DNA from: Chthonomonadaceae bacterium
GTDB taxonomy: Bacteria; Armatimonadota; Fimbriimonadia; Fimbriimonadales; Fimbriimonadaceae
Direction: 5' to 3'
NCBI GenBank assembly: GCA_015709495.1
Contig: CP054189.1
Span: forward strand, 1,550,001-1,614,000
DNA: 64,000 nucleotides
Shown here: piece by piece, positions 19,240-27,748 of the stretch
Position numbering within the stretch: the first letter of the stretch is position 1
How the letters are laid out: the number at the start of each line of letters is the position of its first letter
Notes under the pieces: generated by a model
What the model was told of the DNA's origin: nothing
Seen by the model: only the letters and a program-made list of their open reading frames with translations
Databases searched by the model: none
Program-made: the position numbers and the translations under genes

Positions 19240-20232
19240 ATGAAAGACCTGTATCACTTATTCCAATCCGAAGGTCCACAGGCGGTGCTGATACGCTTTC
19301 GCTCTAAGCCCACCGAACTGCTTGATGACGACCAATTGTCGGTGGTAACCAATGCGATCCGAATAGTCGAGGGGCCTCAAGCTAGCCTTGACTTCGCAAG
19401 GCACTTATTCGATGACGCTCCCTCTGAGGGGCGCGCCTTGGCCCTTGCATGGTCCCAGCTATCTGCCCGAGATTGGAGCGGCGCAATGGCAACAATAGAG
19501 AATGTACGTGAACCTATTCGGAATTGGGATTATGCGTGTATGATTCGATCCATTGCGTTAGCTTGCTTAGGGCTCTGTCAAGATGCTCACAGTATTGTGG
19601 CCGAATTCCCGGTTACGCGTCGATCGACGGATATAGAATTCGCAAGAATTGCTGTAGATCAGGCATGCAACGAAAGGAAGACAGTCCAAGAATTGCTAAC
19701 TCGATACGATCTAACGAGCGAGGATTACGCCTTCCGTAAGGTATTCGTTGAGCAAGCGTTAGCAGAACCGGACATGGAGTCACTCAGGCAACTATTAAAG
19801 TTTCCACCCGTGCCCGATTGTCCCATAGACTTAGTGGCGCGATTGGTTCTTGCTCGGTCGGATGCCGACTGGCACAGATACCGAGAGTTGAAGCTCCGTG
19901 CTCAAGATATGCGCCACCTGGTGTTTGACATTTACGCAACTTCCTGGCTTGGCTACTGCCTAGAAGTCGATGGCGAGTTGGTTGATGCCCAAAGACTGTA
20001 TGTCTATGCGAAGAAATGGTACGCGCAATATGGTCCCACCAAGGGGCTGGCTGGCACGATTGCACTTCTTTCGAGAATCGCATGGAGGAGGAGGGAGTTC
20101 CGCGAGGCACTACAGCTTGCCAATGAATCCCTTGGGTTGGATCCTGAGAACAGCGTTGCAAGACGAGTTCGGTTTCGATCGTATATAGGTACGTGGCAGA
20201 TCGGGAAAGCGCTGGCGTCGTTGGGCCGATGA
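19240..20232 (+). CDS. TPR-like protein, candidate immunity for the orphan tip
   Basis: A 330-residue, all-helical cytoplasmic protein, 32 bp downstream of the orphan tip in the same direction. Helix pairs in the second half (VDGELVDAQRLYVYAKKWYAQ, AIALL-type SRIAWRRREFREALQLANESLGLDPEN) fit tetratricopeptide repeats. It is lower in GC than the surrounding core genes. Position suggests it protects against the orphan tip, but no immunity family is recognised and the claim is from context only. Confidence 0.65.
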   Translation: MKDLYHLFQSEGPQAVLIRFRSKPTELLDDDQLSVVTNAIRIVEGPQASLDFARHLFDDAPSEGRALALAWSQLSARDWSGAMATIENVREPIRNWDYACMIRSIALACLGLCQDAHSIVAEFPVTRRSTDIEFARIAVDQACNERKTVQELLTRYDLTSEDYAFRKVFVEQALAEPDMESLRQLLKFPPVPDCPIDLVARLVLARSDADWHRYRELKLRAQDMRHLVFDIYATSWLGYCLEVDGELVDAQRLYVYAKKWYAQYGPTKGLAGTIALLSRIAWRRREFREALQLANESLGLDPENSVARRVRFRSYIGTWQIGKALASLGR

Positions 20233-20295
20233 GCGGGCCATTACCTCTGGGGATTGGCTGTCTGGCACTTAGGAGATCGCTCCTAAGCAGAGCGT

Positions 20296-20400
20296 TTCAG
20301 ATCCGGAGACGCTGAACGGGACGACGCAGAGCTACGTGGTGGACGATGCCGATAAGCTCACCAGCATCACGCAGAACGGCGGGTGGCCATCCCATGAGTT
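20296..20400 (+). pseudogene. Rhs remnant, right edge of the Rhs region
   Basis: Reads ETLNGTTQSYVVDDADKLTSITQNGG in one frame, a YD-repeat piece similar to EDYVYDDADKLLEV in the full-length Rhs protein. It has no start and is cut by the IS3 element at about 20404. It marks the right limit of recognisable Rhs sequence. Confidence 0.8.
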
Positions 20401-20432
20401 GGGTCTGGCCAGCCCCCATTGTTGAAGACATC

Positions 20433-21263
20433 TTAAGAGTAGACCTCCGCTGATGATATCCCAGCAGGGTTGGGGGGCAGGCAGGGCGTAGCCCGACTGA
20501 ACTCCAGACTCTGCGCGGCCACCGCCGGGGGGCGATAGCCAAGCGACGAATGCGGCCGAACCTCGTTGTAGTAGCGACGGTAGATCGCCGTCTTCATCTG
20601 AGCGTCGGCCAGATTGACAAAGACCTCGACGTCGAGGTGATCCCGGCGCAGGGTCGAGTGGAACGACTCCACGAACCCGTTCTGCCAGGGTTTGCCCGGA
20701 TCGATGAAGCGGCTGTTCGAACCGGATTCAGAGAGAAACACCGCGAGCAGCCGGGCAACGAACTCGCCGCCGTTATCGCTCCGAACGAACCGGGGAGCCC
20801 CGCGATCGGCAAAGAGCGGAGCCAATACGTCGCGCACCTTGCGAGCATTGATCCGCGTCGCCACCTCCAGAGCCAGGCACTCCCGAGTGAACTCATCCTC
20901 CACCGAAAGCACCTTGAGCTTCGTTCCGCTCAGGCAGGAATCATGGATAAAGTCCACCGTCCACACGTGGTTGGGATGCTCCGCCGACAGGGGAACCGGG
21001 TTCCCGGTCCGCTTCTTGCGATATCGCGTCTTGCGGCCGAGCCGCTCCTGTTTCCAGATTCGATGCACCCGCTTGAGGTTCAAGGGAGCGAACTCCTCCT
21101 TCACCAGGGCTTGCGCCATCCGGTAGCCCATGTTGGGCCGCCAGACCCTCCTGAGTGCTTCCCTGAGCGCAGCGTCCCGGTCCGGCCCTGGCTCCTCATA
21201 AACAGCGCGAGTCGAGATCCCGGTCATCCAGCAAGCCCTGCGGACCGTCATGTTCCGCTCCAT
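20433..21263 (-). CDS. IS3-family transposase OrfB
   Basis: 276 residues, integrase core. The DDE triad is present: WTVDFIHD, VRSDNGGEF, and NGFVESFHSTLR with the catalytic Glu. An HTH_21-like N-terminus (RRACWMTGISTRAVY) precedes it, and the end has the typical YYNEVRPHSSLGYRPP. Its ATG overlaps the orfA stop (TGATG), so OrfB may be made by reinitiation or as an OrfAB frameshift product, as is usual in this family. No disabling changes seen. Confidence 0.95.
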   Translation of the reverse strand: MERNMTVRRACWMTGISTRAVYEEPGPDRDAALREALRRVWRPNMGYRMAQALVKEEFAPLNLKRVHRIWKQERLGRKTRYRKKRTGNPVPLSAEHPNHVWTVDFIHDSCLSGTKLKVLSVEDEFTRECLALEVATRINARKVRDVLAPLFADRGAPRFVRSDNGGEFVARLLAVFLSESGSNSRFIDPGKPWQNGFVESFHSTLRRDHLDVEVFVNLADAQMKTAIYRRYYNEVRPHSSLGYRPPAVAAQSLEFSRATPCLPPNPAGISSAEVYS

Positions 21264-21568
21264 CAGGAATCGCGCCCCCGCGACGGGTTCGGGAGCGCGA
21301 GTCCGTTTTTTCGGAACAGCGCCCGTACCGCGTCGATCTCAAGGTCTCTTTCGGCAAGAAGACGCTTGAGCTGAGCGTTCTCCCGCTCGAGCTCGCGCAG
21401 ATGCCGCACATCGTCGGTCTGCATCCCCGCATACTTGCGCTTCCACACGTAGAACGTGTTGGCGCTGACTCCGTGGTCGCGGCAAAGCTGGGCCTGCGTC
21501 TTCTGGCCCGATGCTGCCTCCTGCAGAATCCTCACGATCTGCTCCTCGCTGAACTTCGATCTCTTCAT
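21263..21568 (-). CDS. IS3-family transposase OrfA
   Basis: 101 residues: a helix-turn-helix of the HTH_Tnp_1 type (FSEEQIVRILQEAASGQKTQAQ then LCRDHGVSANTFYVWKRKY) and a leucine-zipper-like coiled coil (LRELERENAQLKRLLAERDLEI) for multimerisation. Binds the element's ends. Lies in the leading position of the IS3 operon, immediately overlapping orfB. Confidence 0.95.
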   Translation of the reverse strand: MKRSKFSEEQIVRILQEAASGQKTQAQLCRDHGVSANTFYVWKRKYAGMQTDDVRHLRELERENAQLKRLLAERDLEIDAVRALFRKNGLALPNPSRGRDS

Positions 21569-21630
21569 GATTGCCTCCAGTTTGAACCAGAGGACTACTT
21601 TTCCGACGTCTTCAATTCTGGGGGGCAGAC

Positions 21631-21665
21631 CCGGCTCACTCCCGCAAGCTTCAAGAGCCGGGTTT
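21631..21665. other. Perfect 9-bp inverted repeat beside the IS3 end
   Basis: ACCCGGCTC (21631-21639) and GAGCCGGGT (21657-21665) are exact complements separated by 17 nt. It begins within a base or two of the IS3 terminus. The remainder of 21666-21829 is non-coding and I recognise nothing in it. Confidence 0.5.
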
Positions 21666-21829
21666 CAGACACAATGCAGGAGGCGGAAAAGCTAAAACTC
21701 TGACCTGGTCGAAAAATGGGGACCAGGCACCAGGCTGGCGCGCCGACGGCGCTCGCTGCTCGTCGTTGAATGGCTCGATGGGCCTGCCCTTGCGTATTGC
21801 AGGCTCACGAGCCATAATCTAACCTGTTT

Positions 21830-21904
21830 GCCGACGTAGCTCAGTGGTAGAGCAGCGGTTTCGTAAACCGCAGGTCGTCGGTTCGAATCCGACCGTCGGC
21901 TCCA
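21830..21904 (+). tRNA. tRNA-Thr (anticodon CGT)
   Basis: A complete cloverleaf can be drawn. Acceptor stem GCCGACG/CGTCGGC; D-arm GCTCAGTGGTAGAGC; anticodon arm GCGGT-TTCGTAA-ACCGC with CGT at the anticodon; T-arm GTCGG-TTCGAAT-CCGAC. An encoded CCA follows the discriminator T. It reads Thr ACG codons. It separates the accessory stretch from the sulfatase-gyrA core region. Confidence 0.97.
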
Positions 21905-21926
21905 CTGGTTCGAACCCACTCCGCCC

Positions 21927-23429
21927 TTACTCGATCCCCAGGCCCTTCGCGGCCCGGGCCACCGCTTCGATGATCTCAGGGTCTTCGCGCAGTCTCCTTT
22001 GTTCCGCGATGAGCTTGCGCACCAGCTCAGAGCGAACCTGAGAGGCCCTCGGCTCCGCCCATAGGTTCTTCTGCTCGAGCGGGTCGGACAATACGTCGAA
22101 GAGTTCCCATTCGCCGAGGTCGTAGTAGTAGATCAACTTATGGCGTTCGGTCGCGATCGCCACGTACCGGGGCGCCTTGTGGTCAGGATCGTCGTTCTCG
22201 TAGAAGTGCCCATAGACGGCGTTCTGGATTGGCGAGCGGTCGTTCCCCAACAGGAACCGAGCGAACGAACGGCCATGGAGATCAGCGGGAACGGGCAGGC
22301 GCGCGAGTTCGAGAAAGGTGGGCGCCAGGTCGACGTTCGAGGTGAGGATGTCTGCCGTGCGGGCGCGTCGGCCAAGCGACTCGGGCATTCGGACGATGAG
22401 CGGAGTTCCCGCAGAAGGCTCGTAGAACCACCTCTTGTCGTACCACGCGTTCTCGCCGAGAAAGAAACCCTGGTCCGAACTGTAGACCACGAGGGTGTTT
22501 TTCGAGAGCCCTGAGCGGTCGAGATGGTCTAGGACGCGGCGGACGCTTTCATCGACCGATGCCACGCACCGCAGGTAGTTTTGCAGGTAGCGCTGGAAGT
22601 TCACGCCGAGGAGATCGTTGGAGGAGGCGAGTCGGCGCTTGTACTCCTCAGACTGTGGAATCATGAACGACCGCCATCGTTCGGCCGCTGCGCCTTCGAT
22701 TCGAGGAGGCACGAAGTCGATGAGTAGATCGACGTCGGTTCTCATGTGCTGGTCGATCCGCATTCGAACGTTCTTCGCGGCAGATACCAGGCCGTCGTAC
22801 TCGGTGCGGAGCGTCGGAGGTTCGGGGAAGTCCCACCTCCTGAAGTTCGGCAGTTGCCGGAAATCCGGCACCCAATTGCGATGGGGGGCCTTGTGGCCGA
22901 TCATCAGAAAGAACGGCTTGTCATGAGCTCCGTTCAACCACTTGAGGGCCTTGTCGGTGACCAAGTCCGTTACGTAGCCTTCTTCTCTGTGGCGGCCTTT
23001 CGGGGTCAGGAAGTCCGGGTTGTGGTAGAGGCCCTGGCCGGGCAATACCTCCCAGTGATCGAATCCCGTGGGGTCGGAGACGAGGTGCCACTTACCGATG
23101 GCCGCGGTCTCATAGCCGCCTTGCTGCAGGAGCTTCGGAAAGGTCTGTTGCGTCCCGTCGAAGGTGGAGACGTTGTCTTTGTGCCCATTCGCATGGCTGT
23201 GCTTGCCGGTAAGGAGCGAGGCTCGGCTTGGCGCGCAAATGGGGTTGGCCGTGTAGTGCCTATCGAAACGGAACCCCTCGCTGGCCAATCGGTCGATCCC
23301 CGGCGTATCAATGATCCGCGATCCATAGGCCGAGATCGCTTGCCGGGCATGATCGTCCGAAAGGATCAGAATGATGTTCGGACGTTCTACGACGGGCGCG
23401 ATGGCCGCCGCCGCCAACAACCAGAGCAT
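21927..23429 (-). CDS. Exported sulfatase (type I, formylglycine-dependent)
   Basis: 500 residues with a signal-like start (MLWLLAAAAIAPVV). The alkaline-phosphatase-superfamily metal site begins PNIILILSDDH (D25, D26), and the formylglycine motif is NPICAPSRASLLTGK with C65 as the residue to be oxidised (C-x-P-S-R). Further family blocks: AIGKWHL, GHKAPH, VVYSSDQGFFLGE, KRWFYEPS and TPLIVRMP. Probably hydrolyses sulfate esters on polysaccharides outside the cytoplasm; the substrate cannot be named. No sulfatase-maturing enzyme lies in this window. Follows mobA by 9 bp. Confidence 0.93.
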   Translation of the reverse strand: MLWLLAAAAIAPVVERPNIILILSDDHARQAISAYGSRIIDTPGIDRLASEGFRFDRHYTANPICAPSRASLLTGKHSHANGHKDNVSTFDGTQQTFPKLLQQGGYETAAIGKWHLVSDPTGFDHWEVLPGQGLYHNPDFLTPKGRHREEGYVTDLVTDKALKWLNGAHDKPFFLMIGHKAPHRNWVPDFRQLPNFRRWDFPEPPTLRTEYDGLVSAAKNVRMRIDQHMRTDVDLLIDFVPPRIEGAAAERWRSFMIPQSEEYKRRLASSNDLLGVNFQRYLQNYLRCVASVDESVRRVLDHLDRSGLSKNTLVVYSSDQGFFLGENAWYDKRWFYEPSAGTPLIVRMPESLGRRARTADILTSNVDLAPTFLELARLPVPADLHGRSFARFLLGNDRSPIQNAVYGHFYENDDPDHKAPRYVAIATERHKLIYYYDLGEWELFDVLSDPLEQKNLWAEPRASQVRSELVRKLIAEQRRLREDPEIIEAVARAAKGLGIE

Positions 23430-23438
23430 GGCGCAACG

Positions 23439-24020
23439 TTACCCCAAGTCTTGCGTGGCGTCGGCCTTCTCAAGAAGCGCGCGTAGCTGTTCCGGCGTGT
23501 TCGCGCCTCGCGCCCAGTCCGGATCGATTCCGAGTTCTCGTAGCCGCGCCTCGTCGATCCATCGAGCCTTCAGCAGACCCAACCACTCCTCCATTCGCTG
23601 GAGCCCAGGGTTCGCACGAAGGACTTCGAAGCATGTTGATCGGTAAGCGGAGCAGAGGTACTGGGGCCGGCCGCCGATCACGGGAACGGCAGCGTCAGCT
23701 TCGAGCAGCGATTGGGAGAGCGCCTCGGCCACCGAACTCTGGAAGAGGGGGATATCGCACGAGACGACGAATACGATCTTGCCCTCGGGCGCGAACTCCC
23801 GTAAGGCCGCGAGCGGCCCTTGGTGCTGCTCGGCGTCGGCCTGGAACGGGAGCCCTTCGAGCGGCTGATTGCCCAGGACGAGGACGGGCCAATCCGCTAC
23901 GGCCAATTCTCGAGCGATGCGAAGTCCCATCGGCACTCCGCGCACTTCGATGTTTGCCTTATCGGCGGCCATGCGGCGACTTGCGCCCCCGGTGAGAACG
24001 ACGGCTTGACGTTCGTTCAA
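23439..24020 (-). CDS. mobA: Molybdenum cofactor guanylyltransferase
   Basis: Transfers GMP from GTP to molybdopterin to form the MGD cofactor. 193 residues with the nucleotidyltransferase signature LTGGASRRMAADKA near the N-terminus (GTP-binding GG-x-S-x-R-M-x-x-DK), then FVVSCDIPLF, the metal-binding DxP motif. Slightly shorter than E. coli MobA but in the family range. Lies between gyrA and the sulfatase on the same strand with no other molybdopterin genes nearby, so it may be functioning alone here. Confidence 0.9.
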   Translation of the reverse strand: MNERQAVVLTGGASRRMAADKANIEVRGVPMGLRIARELAVADWPVLVLGNQPLEGLPFQADAEQHQGPLAALREFAPEGKIVFVVSCDIPLFQSSVAEALSQSLLEADAAVPVIGGRPQYLCSAYRSTCFEVLRANPGLQRMEEWLGLLKARWIDEARLRELGIDPDWARGANTPEQLRALLEKADATQDLG

Positions 24021-24068
24021 TGCCGGCCTTCCCCCAGGCGCTTTCGGACGTGACTGTTGAAGTTGTTT

Positions 24069-26561
24069 CTACTCCTCGAGTTCTTCAGAACCCTCGTCGG
24101 CCCCTTCAGGTTCCTCGATGTCGTCGAACTCCCCTTCGTCTGCCGACCGGATGAGCCGAGCGATCGACCTTACGGAGTCGCCTTGTGCGAGGTTGATCAG
24201 CTTGACCCCCTGGGCGACGCGGCCCACGAGCCGGATGTCCTTCACCGGAGTTCGGATCGCCTTGCCCTGCGTGGTCATAATCAGCAGCCGGTCGTCGGGC
24301 GCGACCACCTCGGCGCTAACGATCTCGCCCGTCTTGCTGGTCACGTTCATCGTAAGGATGCCGGAGCCGCCCCGACCCTGGACTCTATATTCGGACAGCG
24401 CTGTGCGCTTGCCGTAGCCGTTCTCGCCGACGACTAGGAGGGTGTTGTCGTCCGAGATGATGTCGGCGGAGACGATGTAGTCTTTGGGCTTGAGCCGCAT
24501 GGCGCGAACTCCTCCGGCCGCCCGTGATCGGCTGGTGATGCCCTTTTCGCTGAAGCGGATGGATTGGCCTCGACGGGTCACGATGATCACGTCGTCGTCT
24601 CCACGTGAGCGGAGCACCCAACAGAGATCGTCGCCTTCTTCGATGTCAAAGGCGATCAGACCGTTCGATCGGATGTTGGCGAACTTCGAGATCGCGGTCC
24701 TCTTTACCTCGCCTTGCCTCGTGATCATGATGAGGAACCCGGGGTCTTTAAGGTTCTTGATGCTGATCGTCGCCGTGACGCGCTCGTCGCTTTCGATGGC
24801 CACGTAGTTGATCACGGGCATGCCCTTTGCGTACCGCCCGGTCTCGGGGATTTCGAACGCGCGGAGCTTGTACACCCGGCCGCGATCTGTGAAGAAGAGG
24901 ATGTAGTGGTGCGTGTTCACCTGGAAGAGGTGGGCGGGCTCGTCGTCCGTCTTGTGGACGTTGCTGACGCCCTTGCCGCCCCTCTTTTGAACTCGATAGG
25001 CGTCCTTGCTCACGCGCTTGATGTACCCGTCGCGCGAGATCGAGATGATCGCGTCTTCTTCGGGCACGAGGTCTTCGTCGCTAAAATCTCGGGCCTCGCG
25101 GGCGACGATCTTGGTTCGCCTTTCATCGCCGAACTTGTCCCGAAGCGCCACGATCTCGTCCTTCATGACCTTCGTCAGCCGGATCGGGTCGCTCAGGATG
25201 TCCATGAGGTCGTGTACGCGCAGGAGCGCAGCCTTATAGTCCTCTTCGAGCTTGGTCTGTTCCAGCTTGGTGAGTCGCCTGAGGGCCATGTTGAGGATCG
25301 CGTTGGCTTGGAATGGGCTCAGTTCGAATTGCCGGACCATCGCCGCGCGGGCCTTCGCCGGGTCATCCGAGTTTCGGATCAGCGCGATGATCTCGTCGAG
25401 GAACCTGCGGGCGATCTGGAACCCTTCGTTGAGGTGGACCTCTTCGAGAGCGCGGTACAGCTCATACCGTGTCCGGCGCTCGATGACTTCGCGGCGGTGA
25501 TCGATGTATTCGTCGAGCAAAACGAGCAGCGGAGAAACTCGCGGGGCCCCGTCGACCAGGGAGAGCATGATGGCTCCGAAAGTGGTCCGGAGTTGGGAGT
25601 GCTTGAGAAGGAAGTTGAGCGCCTTATTGGGGTTGATGTCCCTGCGGAGTTCGATCTCCATCCTCATTCCGCGCTTGTCGGAGTAGTCCTGGACGCTTAG
25701 GATGCCGTCGAACTTCTTGTCCTTCACGAGCTGGCCGATCGTACGCTTGAGGTTCTCCTTGTTGACCTGGTACGGGATCTCGGTGACGATGATCTTGGAC
25801 TTGCCCATTTCCGAGGGCTCGATCATCGTCTTCGCTTGCATGATGATGGAGCCTCGGCCCGTCTCGTAGGCGCTTCGGATGCCGCTGGCGCCCATGATGA
25901 TCCCGTAGGTCGGGAAGTCAGGGCCGGGCATCACCTCCATGACGTCGTCCAGGGTGCAATCTGGGCTGTCGATCCGCATCAGAATCGCGTTGCAGACTTC
26001 GGTCAGGTTGTGCGGGGGCATATTTGTCGCCATGCCGACGGCGATTCCCGACACGCCATTGCAGAGCAGATTCGGAAACTTCGCGGGCAAGACGGTGGGC
26101 TCGTTCAGGGTCTGGAGGTAGTTGGGGATCCAATCGACGGTTTCTCGGTCGAGGTCCTCGAGCATCTCCATCGCAATGGCGGTAAGGCGGCATTCCGTAT
26201 ATCGCTTTGCGGCGGGCGGGTCGCCGTCGACGTTGCCAAAGTTGCCTTGGCCGTCGATGAGCGGATACCTCATATTGAAGGGCTGCGCCATCCTGACGAG
26301 CGTCGGGTAGATGATGTCGTCGCCGTGCGGGTGATAGTTTCCCGAGGTGTCGCCCGTGACCTTGGCGCTCTTGGTGTAGGCGTTGTCCGGCGTGAGATTG
26401 AGCTCGCGCATCGTATAGAGCACTCGCCGTTGCACCGGCTTCAGGCCGTCCCTCACGTCGGGGAGCGCCCGAGCGATGATGACGGACATCGCGTAGTTCA
26501 CATACGAACGGCCAAGCTCTTCTTGAACGTCGATGACTTCGATCGGGGTGGGTTCTTCCAA
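24069..26561 (-). CDS. gyrA: DNA gyrase subunit A
   Basis: Supercoiling type II topoisomerase subunit with 830 residues. Visible: the N-terminal breakage-reunion domain (EELGRSYVNYAMSVIIARALP), catalytic tyrosine Y121 in AKRYTECRLT, coiled-coil tower, and a six-bladed C-terminal beta-pinwheel with GyrA-box-like VQKRGGKGVS, favouring GyrA over ParC. The acidic C-terminal tail is typical. The quinolone-pocket segment reads YHPHGDDIIYPTLVRMAQ: the position of E. coli Ser83 is Asp82 here and that of Asp87 is Pro86. gyrB is not in the window. Confidence 0.96.
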   Translation of the reverse strand: MEEPTPIEVIDVQEELGRSYVNYAMSVIIARALPDVRDGLKPVQRRVLYTMRELNLTPDNAYTKSAKVTGDTSGNYHPHGDDIIYPTLVRMAQPFNMRYPLIDGQGNFGNVDGDPPAAKRYTECRLTAIAMEMLEDLDRETVDWIPNYLQTLNEPTVLPAKFPNLLCNGVSGIAVGMATNMPPHNLTEVCNAILMRIDSPDCTLDDVMEVMPGPDFPTYGIIMGASGIRSAYETGRGSIIMQAKTMIEPSEMGKSKIIVTEIPYQVNKENLKRTIGQLVKDKKFDGILSVQDYSDKRGMRMEIELRRDINPNKALNFLLKHSQLRTTFGAIMLSLVDGAPRVSPLLVLLDEYIDHRREVIERRTRYELYRALEEVHLNEGFQIARRFLDEIIALIRNSDDPAKARAAMVRQFELSPFQANAILNMALRRLTKLEQTKLEEDYKAALLRVHDLMDILSDPIRLTKVMKDEIVALRDKFGDERRTKIVAREARDFSDEDLVPEEDAIISISRDGYIKRVSKDAYRVQKRGGKGVSNVHKTDDEPAHLFQVNTHHYILFFTDRGRVYKLRAFEIPETGRYAKGMPVINYVAIESDERVTATISIKNLKDPGFLIMITRQGEVKRTAISKFANIRSNGLIAFDIEEGDDLCWVLRSRGDDDVIIVTRRGQSIRFSEKGITSRSRAAGGVRAMRLKPKDYIVSADIISDDNTLLVVGENGYGKRTALSEYRVQGRGGSGILTMNVTSKTGEIVSAEVVAPDDRLLIMTTQGKAIRTPVKDIRLVGRVAQGVKLINLAQGDSVRSIARLIRSADEGEFDDIEEPEGADEGSEELEE

Positions 26562-26692
26562 GGGCTTTCTCTTCGGACGCCGAGGCGATGCGACGCACTG
26601 GGCGGAGGGTCAGGAACGAAGGGAATTGTACCTGAAACGCCGCCCTTATTGAGTCTGTGAAAGCCTCGACGGGCGAAGAGGTCGGCGCGCGG
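26562..26692 (-). promoter_or_regulatory. Spacer with possible gyrA promoter
   Basis: On the minus strand a TACAAT hexamer (complement of 26625-26630) lies 64 bp before the gyrA start and is a plausible -10; no good -35 match is placed at standard spacing. I see no clear terminator for the upstream oxidoreductase operon. Confidence 0.35.
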
Positions 26693-27748
26693 CTATCGAA
26701 ACCGCTCTTGCAGCCGGGCTAGCTCCTCGCTTCCTGGGCAGAGGTCGCTGTAGGGCACGCTTATGAGCGGCTCGGGGACTGCCCCCAGTTGCTCCATCAT
26801 GTCGCGAGATTCGGTCGAGAGATACAGCATCCCTGTGACCAGTTCCCCTGCCCGTTGCTTCGAACGCACGTAATTGTAGGCCCGGTCGCGGTCGGAGGGG
26901 TCGTAATCTTCGGCCACCTTGTGGAGCCTGACCGTGCTTCCATCGTGCATCGTCACTCGGTTCTCGGAGCCCGGCTCATAATCCGCGGTGATCTCTTCTT
27001 TGGGAAGGATCAGGTCCGCATGGACGACCTCGACGGCGTGCTCGCGGGTGTAAGCATAGCTCTTCGTCGAACCAACGTGGTCGTTGAAGGTCACGCAGGG
27101 CGAAACCACATCGACGAAGGCAAAGCCCTGGTGGAGGAGGCCGGCTTTCAGAATGGGAACGAGCTGGTCCTTGTCGCCGGAGAAGCTCCTGGCGACGAAA
27201 GTCGCGCCCAAGCTGAGGGCCAGCAACACGCCGTCGATGGCCTCCATCGTATTCGGTGTGCCTTGCTTGTTGGTTGAGCCGGGGTCGGCTGAGGCGGAGA
27301 ACTGGCCCTTGGTGAGTCCGTAGACCCCGTTGTTCTCCACGATATAGAGGGCGTTGATGTTCCTTCGGATCGCGTGGCAAAGCTGCCCAAGGCCGATCGA
27401 GAGCGAGTCCCCGTCGCCGGAGACCCCGATCAGCTTCAGTTCCCGATTGGCCGCCGAGACCCCGGTCGCGACCGCAGGCATACGACCGTGGACGCCGTTA
27501 AACCCATGCGCTTGTTTGAGGAAGTAAGCCGGAGTCTTGGACGAGCATCCGATCCCTGAAAGCTTGGCCACTTTGTGGGGCTCGATTTCGAGTTCCCAAA
27601 ACGCCTGGATGATCGCTGCCGTGATGGAGTCGTGTCCACAACCCGCGCAAAGCGTCGAGAACGCGCCTTCGTAATCGCGGCGCGTCAAGCCCACGGAATT
27701 GGCCCGGAGGGCCGGCGTGCGGACTTGGGGTTTAGGGATGTAGCTCAT
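26693..27748 (-). CDS. 2-oxoacid:ferredoxin oxidoreductase, beta (TPP) subunit
   Basis: 351 residues from ATG 27748, which overlaps the alpha-subunit stop (ATGA); a longer frame to 27790 lies inside the alpha gene. It binds thiamine diphosphate: CAGCGHDSI, then SGIGCSSK and the GDGD ... ENNGVYGLTKGQ motif. Cysteines in CAGCG and GIGCSS match the KorB-type [4Fe-4S] ligands. With the alpha-gamma subunit it decarboxylates a 2-oxoacid (2-oxoglutarate or pyruvate) and reduces ferredoxin. Substrate cannot be fixed by motif alone; KorB-like features make 2-oxoglutarate the better guess. Confidence 0.92.
   Translation of the reverse strand: MSYIPKPQVRTPALRANSVGLTRRDYEGAFSTLCAGCGHDSITAAIIQAFWELEIEPHKVAKLSGIGCSSKTPAYFLKQAHGFNGVHGRMPAVATGVSAANRELKLIGVSGDGDSLSIGLGQLCHAIRRNINALYIVENNGVYGLTKGQFSASADPGSTNKQGTPNTMEAIDGVLLALSLGATFVARSFSGDKDQLVPILKAGLLHQGFAFVDVVSPCVTFNDHVGSTKSYAYTREHAVEVVHADLILPKEEITADYEPGSENRVTMHDGSTVRLHKVAEDYDPSDRDRAYNYVRSKQRAGELVTGMLYLSTESRDMMEQLGAVPEPLISVPYSDLCPGSEELARLQERFR

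Larger units (their letters stand above)
20404..21635 (-). mobile_element. IS3-family insertion sequence (IS407-like), apparently complete
   Basis: Overlapping orfA and orfB on the minus strand, with related ends: AGCCCCCATTGTTGAAGACATC at 20411-20432, and CCCCCCAGAATTGAAGACGTC on the complement of 21627-21607. The exact outer limits are uncertain by up to ~10 bp because GGTCTG occurs just outside both ends; no direct target duplication is obvious. A truncated relative lies at 10290-10430. It interrupts an Rhs remnant. Confidence 0.88.

Noticed and set aside
21830-21904. tRNA-Thr as an island attachment site
   Set aside because: The Rhs/IS region lies on the 5' side of the tRNA and no copy of its 3' end is seen elsewhere in the window, so an integrase-type att role is unsupported.
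24714-25700. A 328-codon plus-strand open frame opposite gyrA
   Set aside because: Antisense to a certain gene, composed of reversed codons, no plausible protein motif.
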